This document shows, in pieces, positions 25,105 through 33,436 of a stretch of DNA of 44,312 nucleotides. Source of the DNA: an uncultured Eubacteriales bacterium (GTDB lineage: Bacteria; Bacillota; Clostridia; Oscillospirales; Oscillospiraceae); assembly GCA_900546255.1 (NCBI GenBank), contig URCB01000011.1:1-44312 (forward strand), in the 5' to 3' direction. How positions within the stretch are numbered: position 1 is the stretch's first letter; each line of letters begins with the position of its first letter. Under the pieces are notes generated by a model. It saw only the letters and a list, made by a program, of their open reading frames with translations. It was not told the origin of the DNA and searched no databases. The translations under genes were made by a program, and so were the position numbers.

Positions 25105-25175
25105 TCTTAAGAATTCTTAACGATTCTTAAGAATGCCCAAGATTCCTTGACCCCTCTTGGCCTTTGGGCTACAAT
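25105..25175 (+). promoter_or_regulatory. Response-regulator-type box and promoter of the two-component operon
   Basis: TCTTAA occurs three times at exactly 10-bp spacing (25105, 25115, 25125), placing the copies on one face of the helix, as OmpR/PhoB-type regulators require. The promoter TTGACC (25147-25152)/TACAAT (25170-25175), spacer 17 nt, follows 17 nt downstream of the last repeat. The natural reading is autoregulation by the response regulator encoded 250 nt downstream. Confidence 0.75.
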
Positions 25176-25181
25176 AGAAAA

Positions 25182-25382
25182 CACAGGGACCAGTGCCCTG
25201 GCAGAACAGTGAAACACCAAAGACCAGCCGGCATCCGCTGCGGCGCCGCCGAAACCCAGAACGGGGCGGGCATGGCCAGGTCCCGCCGTGCCAAAGGGTT
25301 CTCCTGCCGGACCTGCCTGCTTTGCGTTCTCCCCTCCCAACTGCCGCCGGCGAAGATGCCGGAGGGCGGTTGGGCTTTTTTG
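25182..25382 (+). ncRNA. Structured ~200-nt leader or small RNA with intrinsic terminator
   Basis: Transcription from the TTGACC/TACAAT promoter would begin near 25182. No reading frame with a ribosome binding site is present. The segment ends in an intrinsic terminator (CCCAACTGCC...GGCGGTTGGG with an inner CCGGC/GCCGG stem, 25336-25375, then CTTTTTT). CCGGCATC at 25228-25235 is the exact complement of GATGCCGG at 25355-25362 inside the terminator, so an antiterminator pairing is possible. A further hairpin GTCCTCC/GGAGGAC (25382-25398) precedes the response-regulator start. It could be a riboswitch-like attenuator or a separate sRNA; I could match it to no known class. Confidence 0.6.
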
Positions 25383-25425
25383 TCCTCCTGTGGAGGACGG
25401 GCGATAGAAAGGATGGTGCACTGCC

Positions 25426-26130
25426 GTGGGGCAGACCATTTTAATTGCAGAAGACGATATGGACATTGTGGAGTTGCTCTCCCTTTATTTAAGCGGCGAG
25501 GGGTACCGGATCCTCTCTGCCGTGGATGGCCAGCAGGCCCTCACGCTGATGGAAACCCAGAAGGTGGACCTGGCCATCCTGGACATTATGATGCCTGGGA
25601 TGAACGGCTATGACCTGCTCCGGGAGATCCGGAAACACTGGAACCTTCCCGTGCTGATCCTCTCGGCCAAGGATTTGGACACCGACAAGATCCTGGGCCT
25701 GAACCTGGGGGCGGACGCTTACATCACCAAACCCTTCCACCCCCTGGAAGTGGTGGCCTATGTGAAGGCTGCCCTGCGCCGGTACTGCCAGCTGGGCGGG
25801 GAAGGGGAGGGGGGCGAGGAAGCCCTCCCCCTGCTCACCGTAGGCCCCCTGGAGCTGGACCTGATGAAGATGGTCCTGCGGAAGAACGGGGAGGTGGTGC
25901 CCCTCACCCCTACGGAGCTGAAAATTGCCGCCAAACTGATGGCGGCGCCGGGGCGGGTGTACACCAAGGCCCAGCTCTACGCCTGCATCGGCGGGGCGCT
26001 CTATGAGAGCGATGAGAACACCATGATGGTGCACATCTCCAACCTCCGGGCCAAGGTGGAGGACGACCCCTCCCATCCGAAATACATCAAAACCGTGCGA
26101 GGATTGGGGTATAAAATTGAAGAGACATAA
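25426..26130 (+). CDS. OmpR/PhoB-family response regulator
   Basis: A 234-aa response regulator. Receiver domain (1-118): acidic pair D10-D11, phospho-acceptor D53 in LAILDIMMPG, and the conserved Lys in YITKPFHP. Winged-helix output domain (about 135-234): LTPTELKIAAKLMAAPGRVYTK and the terminal VRGLGYKIEE. The start is the GTG at 25426 with AAAGGATGG upstream; the nearby ATG is out of frame. The coding end overlaps the kinase gene by 14 nt. It most likely binds the TCTTAA repeats upstream of its own promoter and perhaps the related CTTTA repeats upstream of the adenylation-enzyme operon. Confidence 0.93.
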   Translation: MGQTILIAEDDMDIVELLSLYLSGEGYRILSAVDGQQALTLMETQKVDLAILDIMMPGMNGYDLLREIRKHWNLPVLILSAKDLDTDKILGLNLGADAYITKPFHPLEVVAYVKAALRRYCQLGGEGEGGEEALPLLTVGPLELDLMKMVLRKNGEVVPLTPTELKIAAKLMAAPGRVYTKAQLYACIGGALYESDENTMMVHISNLRAKVEDDPSHPKYIKTVRGLGYKIEET

Positions 26131-27721
26131 GAGAAAGCAGAACAGCCTGGTTCTGTTCTGCGCCTTGCATTTTTTGGTCTATACCCTGCTGCTGGTGGGG
26201 GTGTACGGCCTGTTTCAGTACCTGGTCAATGAGCGGATGAATGCGGCCTTTTTCTCCATCGACGATCTTCTCCAGTACCAGGAGGCCTTGGAGAGAGAGG
26301 ACTATGGGGCCATCCCTGCCAAGAATGTCTCCTTCCTGATCTTTGATGACGAGGGGCATACGGTCTACGCCAGCAACCGCACCATTGGAGAGAAGGTCTT
26401 TTTCGAGGACCTGGACATGCTGGATGACTACCATTCCGGCAAGCTGCTGGACGTTTTTCAGAGCGAGACAGCCGACGGTTCGGTGGAGTACACGGTGTAT
26501 CTGAGCACCTACGCAGAGGCAGGGAAGGCCCCCAAGCTGCTGTCCTCTTGCGTGCTGGATGAGGACTACAATATTCTTCGAGGGGACCTCTTTGCCGGGC
26601 GGCAGGCGCTGACCCAGCGGGAGTTTAATCTCCTCTGCGGGATCTCCAAAACCAACAGCATGGCGGAGAAATACACCTATGAGACCACCACGGGAGAGGG
26701 GCGCACCCTGGTCTTTTTCGCCACCCGGATGGGGGAGCGGGAGTACGATCAGAGCTTGCGCTGGGCCAATTCTCTGTGGCTGGCCGGGGTGCCCTGTATC
26801 CTGCTGGTGGTGTTGGGGTGCATCCTCTCCTTCCCCTGGCGGATGAAGAAACGCATCCATCCCCTCAGCCAGGCCATTGAGGCCTATGGGCAGGGCAAGG
26901 CGGCGGAGATTTCTCAGGAGGACATCCCTTCCGAGTTTGACGAGACGGTGGTCAGCTTCCGCCGCCTGCTGGACCAGCTGGACCAGGCCCGGCGGGAAAA
27001 GGAGCGGGTGTACCAGGAGAAGCAGACCCTCATTGCCGACATCTCCCACGACCTGCGCACCCCCCTCACGGTGATCCAGGGGTACACCGAGGCTTTGGAG
27101 GAGGGGAAGGTCCCGCCGGAGAAGGTGGGGCAGTACCGCAAGGCCATCCTCACCAAATCTCGCCTGGCCACCGACTTGGTGAGCGACCTCTTCCTCTTTA
27201 CTCAGATGGAACACCCAGACTACCCCATGCAGGGGGAGACGGCCAACTTCGGGGCCTTCGTCCGGACCTTCTTCGCGGAGAAGTATTTGGACCTGACGGA
27301 GCAGGGGTTCTGCCTCCAGGCGGACCTGCCGGACCCACCAGTGCCCCTGTGGTTTGACGCCAAGCTGATGCGCCGGCTGCTGGAAAACCTCCTGGGGAAC
27401 GCCATGAAGCACAACCCCAGGGGGACCACCCTCTATGTGGTTCTGACCCAGACGGAAGAGGCGGTCCGCCTGATCATTGCCGACGACGGGGTGGGGATCT
27501 CCCCGGATCTGGCGGCCACCCTCTTCCAGCCCTTTGTCACCGGCAACCACGCCAGGACCACCGGGAAGGGGACGGGGCTGGGCCTGTCCATTGCCCAGCG
27601 GATCGTAGAGATGCACCGGGGAAAGATTGCAGCGGTGTTCCCGCCCACCCCGCCGTATCACACAGAATTTTCCATCACCCTTCCGGCAGGACCGGAGAGA
27701 CCGAAAGACCCGGGACGCTAA
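26117..27721 (+). CDS. Membrane sensor histidine kinase
   Basis: A 534-aa kinase with TTG start at 26117 overlapping the regulator. TM helix 1 is at about residues 12-34 and TM2 at about 218-238, framing a ~180-residue extracytoplasmic sensor domain with acidic stretches (FFEDLDMLDDYHSG). A HAMP-like linker follows, then the H-box ISHDLRTPLTV (phospho-acceptor His311), N-box LLENLLGNAMKHN, G1 DDGVGISP and G2 GKGTGLGLSI. It is co-transcribed with the response regulator. The downstream Dlt-like operon suggests cell-envelope sensing, as in the dltRS pair that precedes dltABCD in Streptococcus agalactiae; this is an analogy from gene order. Confidence 0.93.
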   Translation: MKRHKRKQNSLVLFCALHFLVYTLLLVGVYGLFQYLVNERMNAAFFSIDDLLQYQEALEREDYGAIPAKNVSFLIFDDEGHTVYASNRTIGEKVFFEDLDMLDDYHSGKLLDVFQSETADGSVEYTVYLSTYAEAGKAPKLLSSCVLDEDYNILRGDLFAGRQALTQREFNLLCGISKTNSMAEKYTYETTTGEGRTLVFFATRMGEREYDQSLRWANSLWLAGVPCILLVVLGCILSFPWRMKKRIHPLSQAIEAYGQGKAAEISQEDIPSEFDETVVSFRRLLDQLDQARREKERVYQEKQTLIADISHDLRTPLTVIQGYTEALEEGKVPPEKVGQYRKAILTKSRLATDLVSDLFLFTQMEHPDYPMQGETANFGAFVRTFFAEKYLDLTEQGFCLQADLPDPPVPLWFDAKLMRRLLENLLGNAMKHNPRGTTLYVVLTQTEEAVRLIIADDGVGISPDLAATLFQPFVTGNHARTTGKGTGLGLSIAQRIVEMHRGKIAAVFPPTPPYHTEFSITLPAGPERPKDPGR

Positions 27722-27740
27722 CGCGTCCTGGGTCTTTTCC
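27705..27740 (+). terminator. Terminator at the end of the kinase gene
   Basis: AAGACCCGGGACGC/GCGTCCTGGGTCTT with the kinase stop codon in its 4-nt loop, followed by TTCC. It separates the two-component operon from the Dlt-like operon. Confidence 0.82.
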
Positions 27741-27798
27741 TGTATGGGGAGCGCAGGGCAGGGAGGGGATTTGCCTCATTTCCGAGAAAAATGTGGCA

Positions 27799-27904
27799 TT
27801 TCTTTAGAAACTTTAAGGAAGGCTGAAGCTGGGGTAAAGTTTCTTCCCGTATTCTGGTACCATCCCAACCAACCAAGGAGCTCTCCGGCATTTCCGTCGG
27901 AGAG
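27799..27904 (+). promoter_or_regulatory. Regulatory region of the Dlt-like operon
   Basis: CTTTA repeats (27802 and 27811) resemble the TCTTAA boxes before the two-component operon. They lie within GAAACTTTA (27807-27815)/TAAAGTTTC (27835-27843), a perfect 9-nt inverted repeat. TATTCT at 27850-27855 is a candidate -10 without a good -35, as expected for an activator-dependent promoter. A CTCTCCG/CGGAGAG hairpin (27881-27904) abuts the ribosome binding site. The parts are visible; the regulatory link is inference. Confidence 0.45.
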
Positions 27905-27921
27905 GAAAGGAACGAATCCCT

Positions 27922-29433
27922 ATGAAAACGGTACTGGAATATTTGGAATACAGCGCCGCGGTTCGCCCCCACGCTGTCGCTGTGGAGGACGCCGGGGGCA
28001 CGGCCACCTTTCAGGAATTGGAGGTGGGCTGCCGTAAGGTGGGCTCTGCCCTGACGGAACGCATCGCCCTGCGGGAGCCCGTGGCGATCTTTTTGGAGAA
28101 AGGCCGTCAGGCCCTTTGGGCCTTTTGGGGGACGGTGTATGCTGGAGGGTTCTATGTCCCCCTGAACCCGGACCTGCCCCCGGCCCGGCTGCGGCAGATT
28201 CAGTCGGTGCTCCAGGCAAACTACGTTATCACCGACCGGGCCCACCGGGTCAGGGCCCTGGAGATTTTCTCCCCCGAGGCCATTTTGGATGTGGAGGAGC
28301 TGCTGGCAGCGCCCCTCCAGCCGGCCCGGCTGGAGGCGGTGCGTTCTCAGGTGGTGGACACCGACCCGCTGTACACCAATTTCACCTCTGGTTCCACCGG
28401 CCAGCCCAAAGGGGTGGTGGTGAGCCACCGGTCGGTGATCGACTTCATCGACACCTTCGTGGACTGTTTCGGCATGGACCACACGGACATCCTGGCCAAC
28501 CAGGCCCCCTTTGACTTTGATGTGTCGGTGAAGGACCTGTACACCATGCTGAAAACCGGGGCAAAGCTCTCGGTGGTGCCCAAGGATCTCTTCTCCCGGC
28601 CCAAGGAACTGCTGGACTGGCTGTGTGACCGAAAGGTGACCAGCCTCACCTGGGCCGTGTCTGCCCTGTGCCTGATCTCCACCTTCCACGGGCTGGACTA
28701 CCGGGTGCCGGAGACGGTGCGGCGGGTGCTGTTCAGCGGGGAGGTCATGCCGGAGAAGCATTTGCGGGCCTGGCGGACCCACCTGCCGGAGGCGGTGTTT
28801 GTCAACCTCTACGGCCCCACAGAGATCACCTGCAACTGCACCTATCATATCTTGGAGCCGGGCCGGGACTATCCCCAGGGCATCCCCATTGGAAAGCCCT
28901 TCCCCAACGAGCGGGTCTTCCTCCTGGACCAGGGAGACCGGGTCATCACAACCCCTGGCGCCGTGGGGGAGATCTGCGTGGGGGGCACGGCCCTGGCCCT
29001 GGGGTATTACCGGGCCCCGGAGGCCACGGCGGCTGCCTTTGTCCCCAACCCCACCAACCCCTGCTGGCCGGAGCCCATCTACCGCACCGGAGACCTGGGA
29101 CAGTACGGGGCAGAGGGGGAGCTCTACTTCCGGGGACGGAAGGACTTTCAGATCAAATACCAGGGCCACCGCATCGAGCTGGAGGAGATCGAGCGGGCGG
29201 TGGCCAAGGTCCCGGGGGTGGAGCGGTGCATCTGCACCTTTGAGGAGAAGCGGCAGCGGCTCTCTGGCTTTTACCTGGGCACGGCGGACCCCGACCAGGT
29301 GCGCCAGACCCTGGCCCAGCAGCTGCCCAGTTACATGGTGCCCTCGGTGCTCCGCCCCTGTGAGACCTTCCCCCTCAATAAGAACGGAAAAGTGGACCGG
29401 AAAGCCCTGCTGGAGAGGAGGACGACCCCATGA
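27922..29433 (+). CDS. DltA-like amino acid adenylation enzyme
   Basis: A 503-aa stand-alone adenylation protein of the ANL superfamily, closest in size and layout to DltA. A3 motif FTSGSTGQPKG (154-164); A4 region FDFDVS with Asp198/Asp200, the usual place for the Asp that binds the substrate amino group; A5 NLYGPTEITC; A7 YRTGDL; A8 FRGRKDFQIKYQGHRIELEEIE; A10 NKNGKVDRKAL with catalytic Lys490. It would activate an amino acid as the adenylate and load the small carrier protein encoded two genes downstream. D-alanine is the default guess from DltA, but the decarboxylase coupled by the ATGA overlap argues for a dicarboxylic or other substrate. Confidence 0.9.
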   Translation: MKTVLEYLEYSAAVRPHAVAVEDAGGTATFQELEVGCRKVGSALTERIALREPVAIFLEKGRQALWAFWGTVYAGGFYVPLNPDLPPARLRQIQSVLQANYVITDRAHRVRALEIFSPEAILDVEELLAAPLQPARLEAVRSQVVDTDPLYTNFTSGSTGQPKGVVVSHRSVIDFIDTFVDCFGMDHTDILANQAPFDFDVSVKDLYTMLKTGAKLSVVPKDLFSRPKELLDWLCDRKVTSLTWAVSALCLISTFHGLDYRVPETVRRVLFSGEVMPEKHLRAWRTHLPEAVFVNLYGPTEITCNCTYHILEPGRDYPQGIPIGKPFPNERVFLLDQGDRVITTPGAVGEICVGGTALALGYYRAPEATAAAFVPNPTNPCWPEPIYRTGDLGQYGAEGELYFRGRKDFQIKYQGHRIELEEIERAVAKVPGVERCICTFEEKRQRLSGFYLGTADPDQVRQTLAQQLPSYMVPSVLRPCETFPLNKNGKVDRKALLERRTTP

Positions 29434-30626
29434 CCGACCTGCAACTGCACCAAGTGCTCCATCGAGAAACCACGCCGCTGTACGTCTTTGACCTGGCGGC
29501 CCTGCCCCAGCGGGTGGCCACCCTGCGGGAGCACCTCCCAGAGGGGGTGGGCCTGTGCTACGCCGTGAAGGCCAACCCCTTCCTCCTGTCCGCCCTGAAC
29601 GGGGTGGTGGAGCGGTTTGAGATCTGCTCCCCGGGGGAACTGGTCATCTGCCAGCAAGCGGGGCTGTCCCCAGACCAGTATGTGCTGTCTGGGGTGTATA
29701 AGGAACCCGCCGCCATGGGCGAACTGGTGGCCCAGGGGGAGATTGGATGCTATACCGTGGAGTCCATGACCCAGTTTTCCGTCCTCTATGGGGCGGCGCT
29801 GGCGGCCAGGAAACCCATTTCCCTGCTGCTGCGGCTCACCAGCGGCAACCAGTTCGGCATGGACCAAGAGGAGATCCGCTGGATCCTGGACCACTATGGG
29901 GAGGACCCCTGCCTGGACATCCGAGGCATCCAGTATTTCTCCGGAACCCAGAAGCATTCCCTGAAACGCCTGGCCCGGGAACTGGCCTTGGTGGATCAGT
30001 TCCTGGCCAGCCTGACCCCGGTCCATCCCCTGCGGGAGCTGGAGTTTGGCCCCGGGTTCCCGGTGGCCTACTTCCCCGAGGACGAGATGGACGAGGAAAC
30101 CTTTCTGACAGAGTTTGCCGACCTGCTGCGGGGGCTGACCTTCCGGGGCAAGATCACCCTGGAACTGGGGCGGAGCATCGCCGCCGGGTGCGGCACCTAC
30201 CTTACCCGGGTGGTGGACGTCAAGGAGAACCGGGGGGAAAAGTATGCCATTGTGGACGGCGGCATGCACCAGCTGGTGTACTATGGCCAGTCCATGGCCA
30301 TGAAGCACCCCCCGGTGCGCCCCCTCTCCCCCCGGGTGGGGGAGGAACCCCAGCCCTGGACCCTCTGCGGGGCCCTGTGCACCATCAACGACATCCTGGT
30401 CAAGCGCCTGCCCTTAGGGGGGCTGGAGATCGGGGACGTGCTGGTGTTTGAGCAGGCGGGAGCCTACTGCATGACCGAGGGGATTGCCCTCTTCCTCAGC
30501 CGGGACCTGCCGGGGGTGGTCCTGTGCACCCCGGACGGGCGGGCCGTTCTGGCCCGGGACCACCTGGCTACCCATCCCCTGAATACCCCCAATCATCAAA
30601 AGGAGTGGAATCTATGGAAAGACTGA
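29430..30626 (+). CDS. PLP-dependent decarboxylase, fold type III (LysA/BtrK-like)
   Basis: A 398-aa decarboxylase with an alanine-racemase-type barrel and C-terminal beta domain. The PLP lysine is in YAVKANP (Lys47), EICSPGEL follows, FGPGFPVAYF lies mid-barrel, and the active-site Cys is in CGALCTINDIL (Cys317). The family decarboxylates the alpha-carboxyl of D- or L-amino acids; BtrK and VinO/FlvO members act on amino acids bound to a carrier protein. Here it sits between the adenylation gene (ATGA overlap) and the carrier gene (13-nt overlap), which favours a carrier-bound substrate. Supply of a free non-proteinogenic amino acid or amine is the alternative. Confidence 0.88.
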   Translation: MTDLQLHQVLHRETTPLYVFDLAALPQRVATLREHLPEGVGLCYAVKANPFLLSALNGVVERFEICSPGELVICQQAGLSPDQYVLSGVYKEPAAMGELVAQGEIGCYTVESMTQFSVLYGAALAARKPISLLLRLTSGNQFGMDQEEIRWILDHYGEDPCLDIRGIQYFSGTQKHSLKRLARELALVDQFLASLTPVHPLRELEFGPGFPVAYFPEDEMDEETFLTEFADLLRGLTFRGKITLELGRSIAAGCGTYLTRVVDVKENRGEKYAIVDGGMHQLVYYGQSMAMKHPPVRPLSPRVGEEPQPWTLCGALCTINDILVKRLPLGGLEIGDVLVFEQAGAYCMTEGIALFLSRDLPGVVLCTPDGRAVLARDHLATHPLNTPNHQKEWNLWKD

Positions 30627-30844
30627 TTGAAATTCTGGAGGAAATCCAGCCCGGCGTGGACTACGCCAACTGCAAGGACCTGGTGGACGGACACCACCTG
30701 GAGTCCCTCTCTATCATCGCCCTGGTGGCAGAGTTGGAGGACGCCTTTGACATCCTCATCCCCACCGTAGAGATTGTGCCTGAGAACTTCAATTCCGTGG
30801 AGAATCTGTGGGAGATGGTGTGCCGGCTCCAGGAGGAAGGGTGA
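30614..30844 (+). CDS. Acyl/aminoacyl carrier protein (DltC-like)
   Basis: A 76-aa acidic carrier protein, the size of DltC. The phosphopantetheine site is LESLSII with Ser31, an ESL variant of the usual DSL; helix 3 (VAELEDAFDILIP) and the C-terminal helix (NLWEMVCRL) are typical. The ATG at 30614 follows AAAAGGAGTGG and overlaps the decarboxylase end by 13 nt. It presumably receives the amino acid from the adenylation enzyme as a thioester and passes it to the membrane MBOAT step. Confidence 0.88.
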   Translation: MERLIEILEEIQPGVDYANCKDLVDGHHLESLSIIALVAELEDAFDILIPTVEIVPENFNSVENLWEMVCRLQEEG

Positions 30845-30845
30845 G

Positions 30846-32447
30846 ATGTTCTCCCTGTCCTCCTACTTCTCCGTGCAATACCTGGTGCTGCTGCTGCCCG
30901 CCACGGTGGGGCTCTATGCGGTTTTGCCCCAAAAGCCCCGCCGGGTGGTCCTGCTGCTGGCCAGCTACCTCTTTTTTTGGGCGATCAGCGGGAAGCTGAT
31001 CGCCTATTTGCTCTTTTCCACCCTGTCGGTTCACCACATCGGCCTTTGGCTGGAGGGTATCCAAGCAGAACGGGACCGCTGCCTGGCCGCCGCCCCCAAG
31101 GAGGAGCGGAAGGCCGTCCGCGGCCGGTTCCAGCGGCAGCTCACGGGGATTGTTGCCTTTGGGGTGGTGCTCCACCTGGGGCTGCTGCTGTTGGTGAAGT
31201 ACACCCCCTTCTTTGCCACCAACCTGAACCATTTGTTCCAGCTGCTGGGCCTGTCCCTGACGGTGAACATTCCCTCCTTTGCCATGCCCATTGGCATCTC
31301 CTTTTACACCCTCCAGGCGGTGTCCTACTGTTTTGACGTGTACCGAGGGAAGATCCCGGCGGACCGAAACCTCTTCCGCCTGGCGCTGTTTATGAGCTTC
31401 TTTCCCCAGATCATGGAGGGGCCCATCTGCCGGTACGGCGACACCGCCCACCAGCTGTGGGCGGTGCCCCCCATCCGGTGGGAGAATTTCCTGTTTGGGG
31501 TGCAGCGCATCCTCTTCGGTTTGATGAAAAAGGTGGTGGTGGCCGACCGGCTGAACCTCTTCATCCGGCAGGTGTTCTCCGGATATGCGGAGTATGACGG
31601 ATTTGTCATCGCTGTGGCGGTGGTGTGCTACACCATCCAGCTGTACATGGACTTTTCCGGCACCATGGACCTGGTGATGGGCAGCGGGCAGATCTTCGGG
31701 GTGACCCTGCCGGAAAACTTCCGCCGGCCCTTCTTCTCCCGCAACATTGCAGAGTTCTGGCGGCGGTGGCACGTCACCTTGGGCACGTGGTTTAAGGACT
31801 ATGTGTTCTACCCCGTCTCCATGGCAAAGCCCATGAAGAAGCTCACTTCCTGGGGCAGAAAGCGGCTGGGCCCCCACTATGGCCCTCTGCTGGCGGGGTC
31901 CGTGGCCCTCTTCTGCGTGTGGCTGGGCAACGGCCTGTGGCACGGGGCAGGGTGGCACTTTATCTTCTTCGGCATGTATCACTTCTTCTGGATTCTGCTG
32001 GAGAACCTCACGGAACCTCTCACCCTGCGATGGGCCGAACGGTTCCATGTGAACCGGGAGTGCCTGCCTTACCGGGGGTTCCAGATTGCCCGCACGGCGG
32101 TGCTGGTCTGCATCGGCGAGCTGTTTTTCCGGGCCGATGGCCTGCGGGCCGGGCTGGCCATGTTCCAAAAGATGGTCACAGAATTCTCCCTTACCACGTT
32201 GCGGGATGGGACCATCTTCTCTCTGGGTTTGGACAAAAAAGATTGCCTGGTGGTGTTTTTGACCTTGGTGGTGGTCTTTGTCGTGGAAGTCCTTCAGGAG
32301 CGGGGCCACCACATCCGGAAAGAACTGTCTCAGCGGAGTGTGGCGGTTCAGTGGCTGGTTGGCTATGGGCTGATCCTGGGTATTGTGGTGTTTGGCGCAT
32401 ACGGCATCGGCTATGTGCCGGTGGACCCCATCTATGCACAATTTTAA
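30846..32447 (+). CDS. MBOAT family O-acyltransferase (DltB/AlgI-like)
   Basis: A 533-aa polytopic membrane protein with about 11 hydrophobic helices. MBOAT landmarks: SFYTLQAVSYCFDVYRG, MEGPICRY, the invariant-region EFWRRWHVTLGTWF (His309) and the catalytic GLWHGAGWHF (His366). In Dlt systems DltB transfers D-alanine from the carrier across the membrane; AlgI does the same for acetyl groups. The start is the ATG at 30846, 1 nt past the carrier stop, with AGGAGG upstream. The likely role is moving the carrier-bound group onto an extracellular polymer acceptor. Confidence 0.92.
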   Translation: MFSLSSYFSVQYLVLLLPATVGLYAVLPQKPRRVVLLLASYLFFWAISGKLIAYLLFSTLSVHHIGLWLEGIQAERDRCLAAAPKEERKAVRGRFQRQLTGIVAFGVVLHLGLLLLVKYTPFFATNLNHLFQLLGLSLTVNIPSFAMPIGISFYTLQAVSYCFDVYRGKIPADRNLFRLALFMSFFPQIMEGPICRYGDTAHQLWAVPPIRWENFLFGVQRILFGLMKKVVVADRLNLFIRQVFSGYAEYDGFVIAVAVVCYTIQLYMDFSGTMDLVMGSGQIFGVTLPENFRRPFFSRNIAEFWRRWHVTLGTWFKDYVFYPVSMAKPMKKLTSWGRKRLGPHYGPLLAGSVALFCVWLGNGLWHGAGWHFIFFGMYHFFWILLENLTEPLTLRWAERFHVNRECLPYRGFQIARTAVLVCIGELFFRADGLRAGLAMFQKMVTEFSLTTLRDGTIFSLGLDKKDCLVVFLTLVVVFVVEVLQERGHHIRKELSQRSVAVQWLVGYGLILGIVVFGAYGIGYVPVDPIYAQF

Positions 32448-32459
32448 GGGGGGCATCCT

Positions 32460-33413
32460 ATGGTAAAAACGAAACGAGTTTTGGCCCTGGTGGGGTTTCT
32501 GGCGGGGCTTTTGGGGATCCTGGTGGGGCTGTCTGCCCTTTTTGTCCCCAAGAACAACATGTCGGAGTTCGGCATGGAGGAGGTCACCGCCAACGGCATC
32601 CTGGGGGAGCGGGAGAACTCCATCGACGTCCTGGTGCTAGGGGACAGCGAGGCCTACTCCTCCATCACCCCCATGGACCTGTGGCGGGATAAGGGGTACA
32701 CGGCCTATGTGTGTGGGACCAGTTCCCAGACCCTGGACTACACCCTGGAGCTGTTTATCCGGGCGCTGGAGAACCAGAAACCCAAGGTTGTGATCCTGGA
32801 AACCGATGCCATTTACCGGGAAGTCCCCTCCCAGAAGGCCATCTTTACCCGGTTGGCCAACCACCTGGCGGTGTTCCGATACCACAACCGGTGGAAAACC
32901 CTCAGCTGGAACGATTTTCTGGGGGAAACCCATTTCACATGGACCGATGACTGGAAAGGGTACCGCTACTATGCCACCATCTCCGGGACAAACCCCGGGG
33001 AGTATATGAAGCCCGTTGAGACGGCGGCAGAGATCCCGGAGCGGAACATCCGCTATGTCAAGGAGATTCAGCGGCTCTGCCAGGAGAACGGCGCCCGTCT
33101 GGTGTTCCTCAGCGCACCCAGCCCGGTGAACTGGAATTATGCCCGCCACAACGGCATCCAGGCTCTGGCCCAGGAGATGGGGTGCGAGTACCTGGATTTG
33201 AACCTAAAGCAGGATCAGATCCCCATTGACTGGAGTAAGGACACCCGGGACAAAGGGGACCACCTAAACCACTTCGGGGCGGTGAAGGTCACCCACTACC
33301 TGGCCGGCTGGCTGGAGGAAACCGGCCTGCTCACCGACCACCGAAACGATGAGAACTACGCCAAGTGGAACGACGCCTTGAAGAAATACGAAGCGGTGGT
33401 GGAGAAAGGCTGA
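32460..33413 (+). CDS. Membrane-anchored SGNH-type protein (DltD/AlgJ-like)
   Basis: A 317-aa protein with one N-terminal membrane anchor (residues about 7-28) and an extracytoplasmic SGNH-hydrolase-like domain: block I VLGDSEAYSS with nucleophile Ser63, and the C-terminal GDHLNHFGA (Asp264/Asp267, His268) for the other catalytic residues. DltD and AlgJ/X partners of MBOAT proteins share this layout and complete the transfer to the polymer. It is the last gene of the five-gene operon, 12 nt after the MBOAT stop, and a terminator follows. Confidence 0.85.
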   Translation: MVKTKRVLALVGFLAGLLGILVGLSALFVPKNNMSEFGMEEVTANGILGERENSIDVLVLGDSEAYSSITPMDLWRDKGYTAYVCGTSSQTLDYTLELFIRALENQKPKVVILETDAIYREVPSQKAIFTRLANHLAVFRYHNRWKTLSWNDFLGETHFTWTDDWKGYRYYATISGTNPGEYMKPVETAAEIPERNIRYVKEIQRLCQENGARLVFLSAPSPVNWNYARHNGIQALAQEMGCEYLDLNLKQDQIPIDWSKDTRDKGDHLNHFGAVKVTHYLAGWLEETGLLTDHRNDENYAKWNDALKKYEAVVEKG

Positions 33414-33436
33414 CCAACGATCCCCTCTCTCTGCAG

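Noticed and set aside
25182..25382. Assignment of the leader to a known riboswitch (cobalamin, c-di-GMP, ZTP, SAM, guanidine)
   Set aside because: I looked for the conserved core motifs of these classes and found none convincingly.
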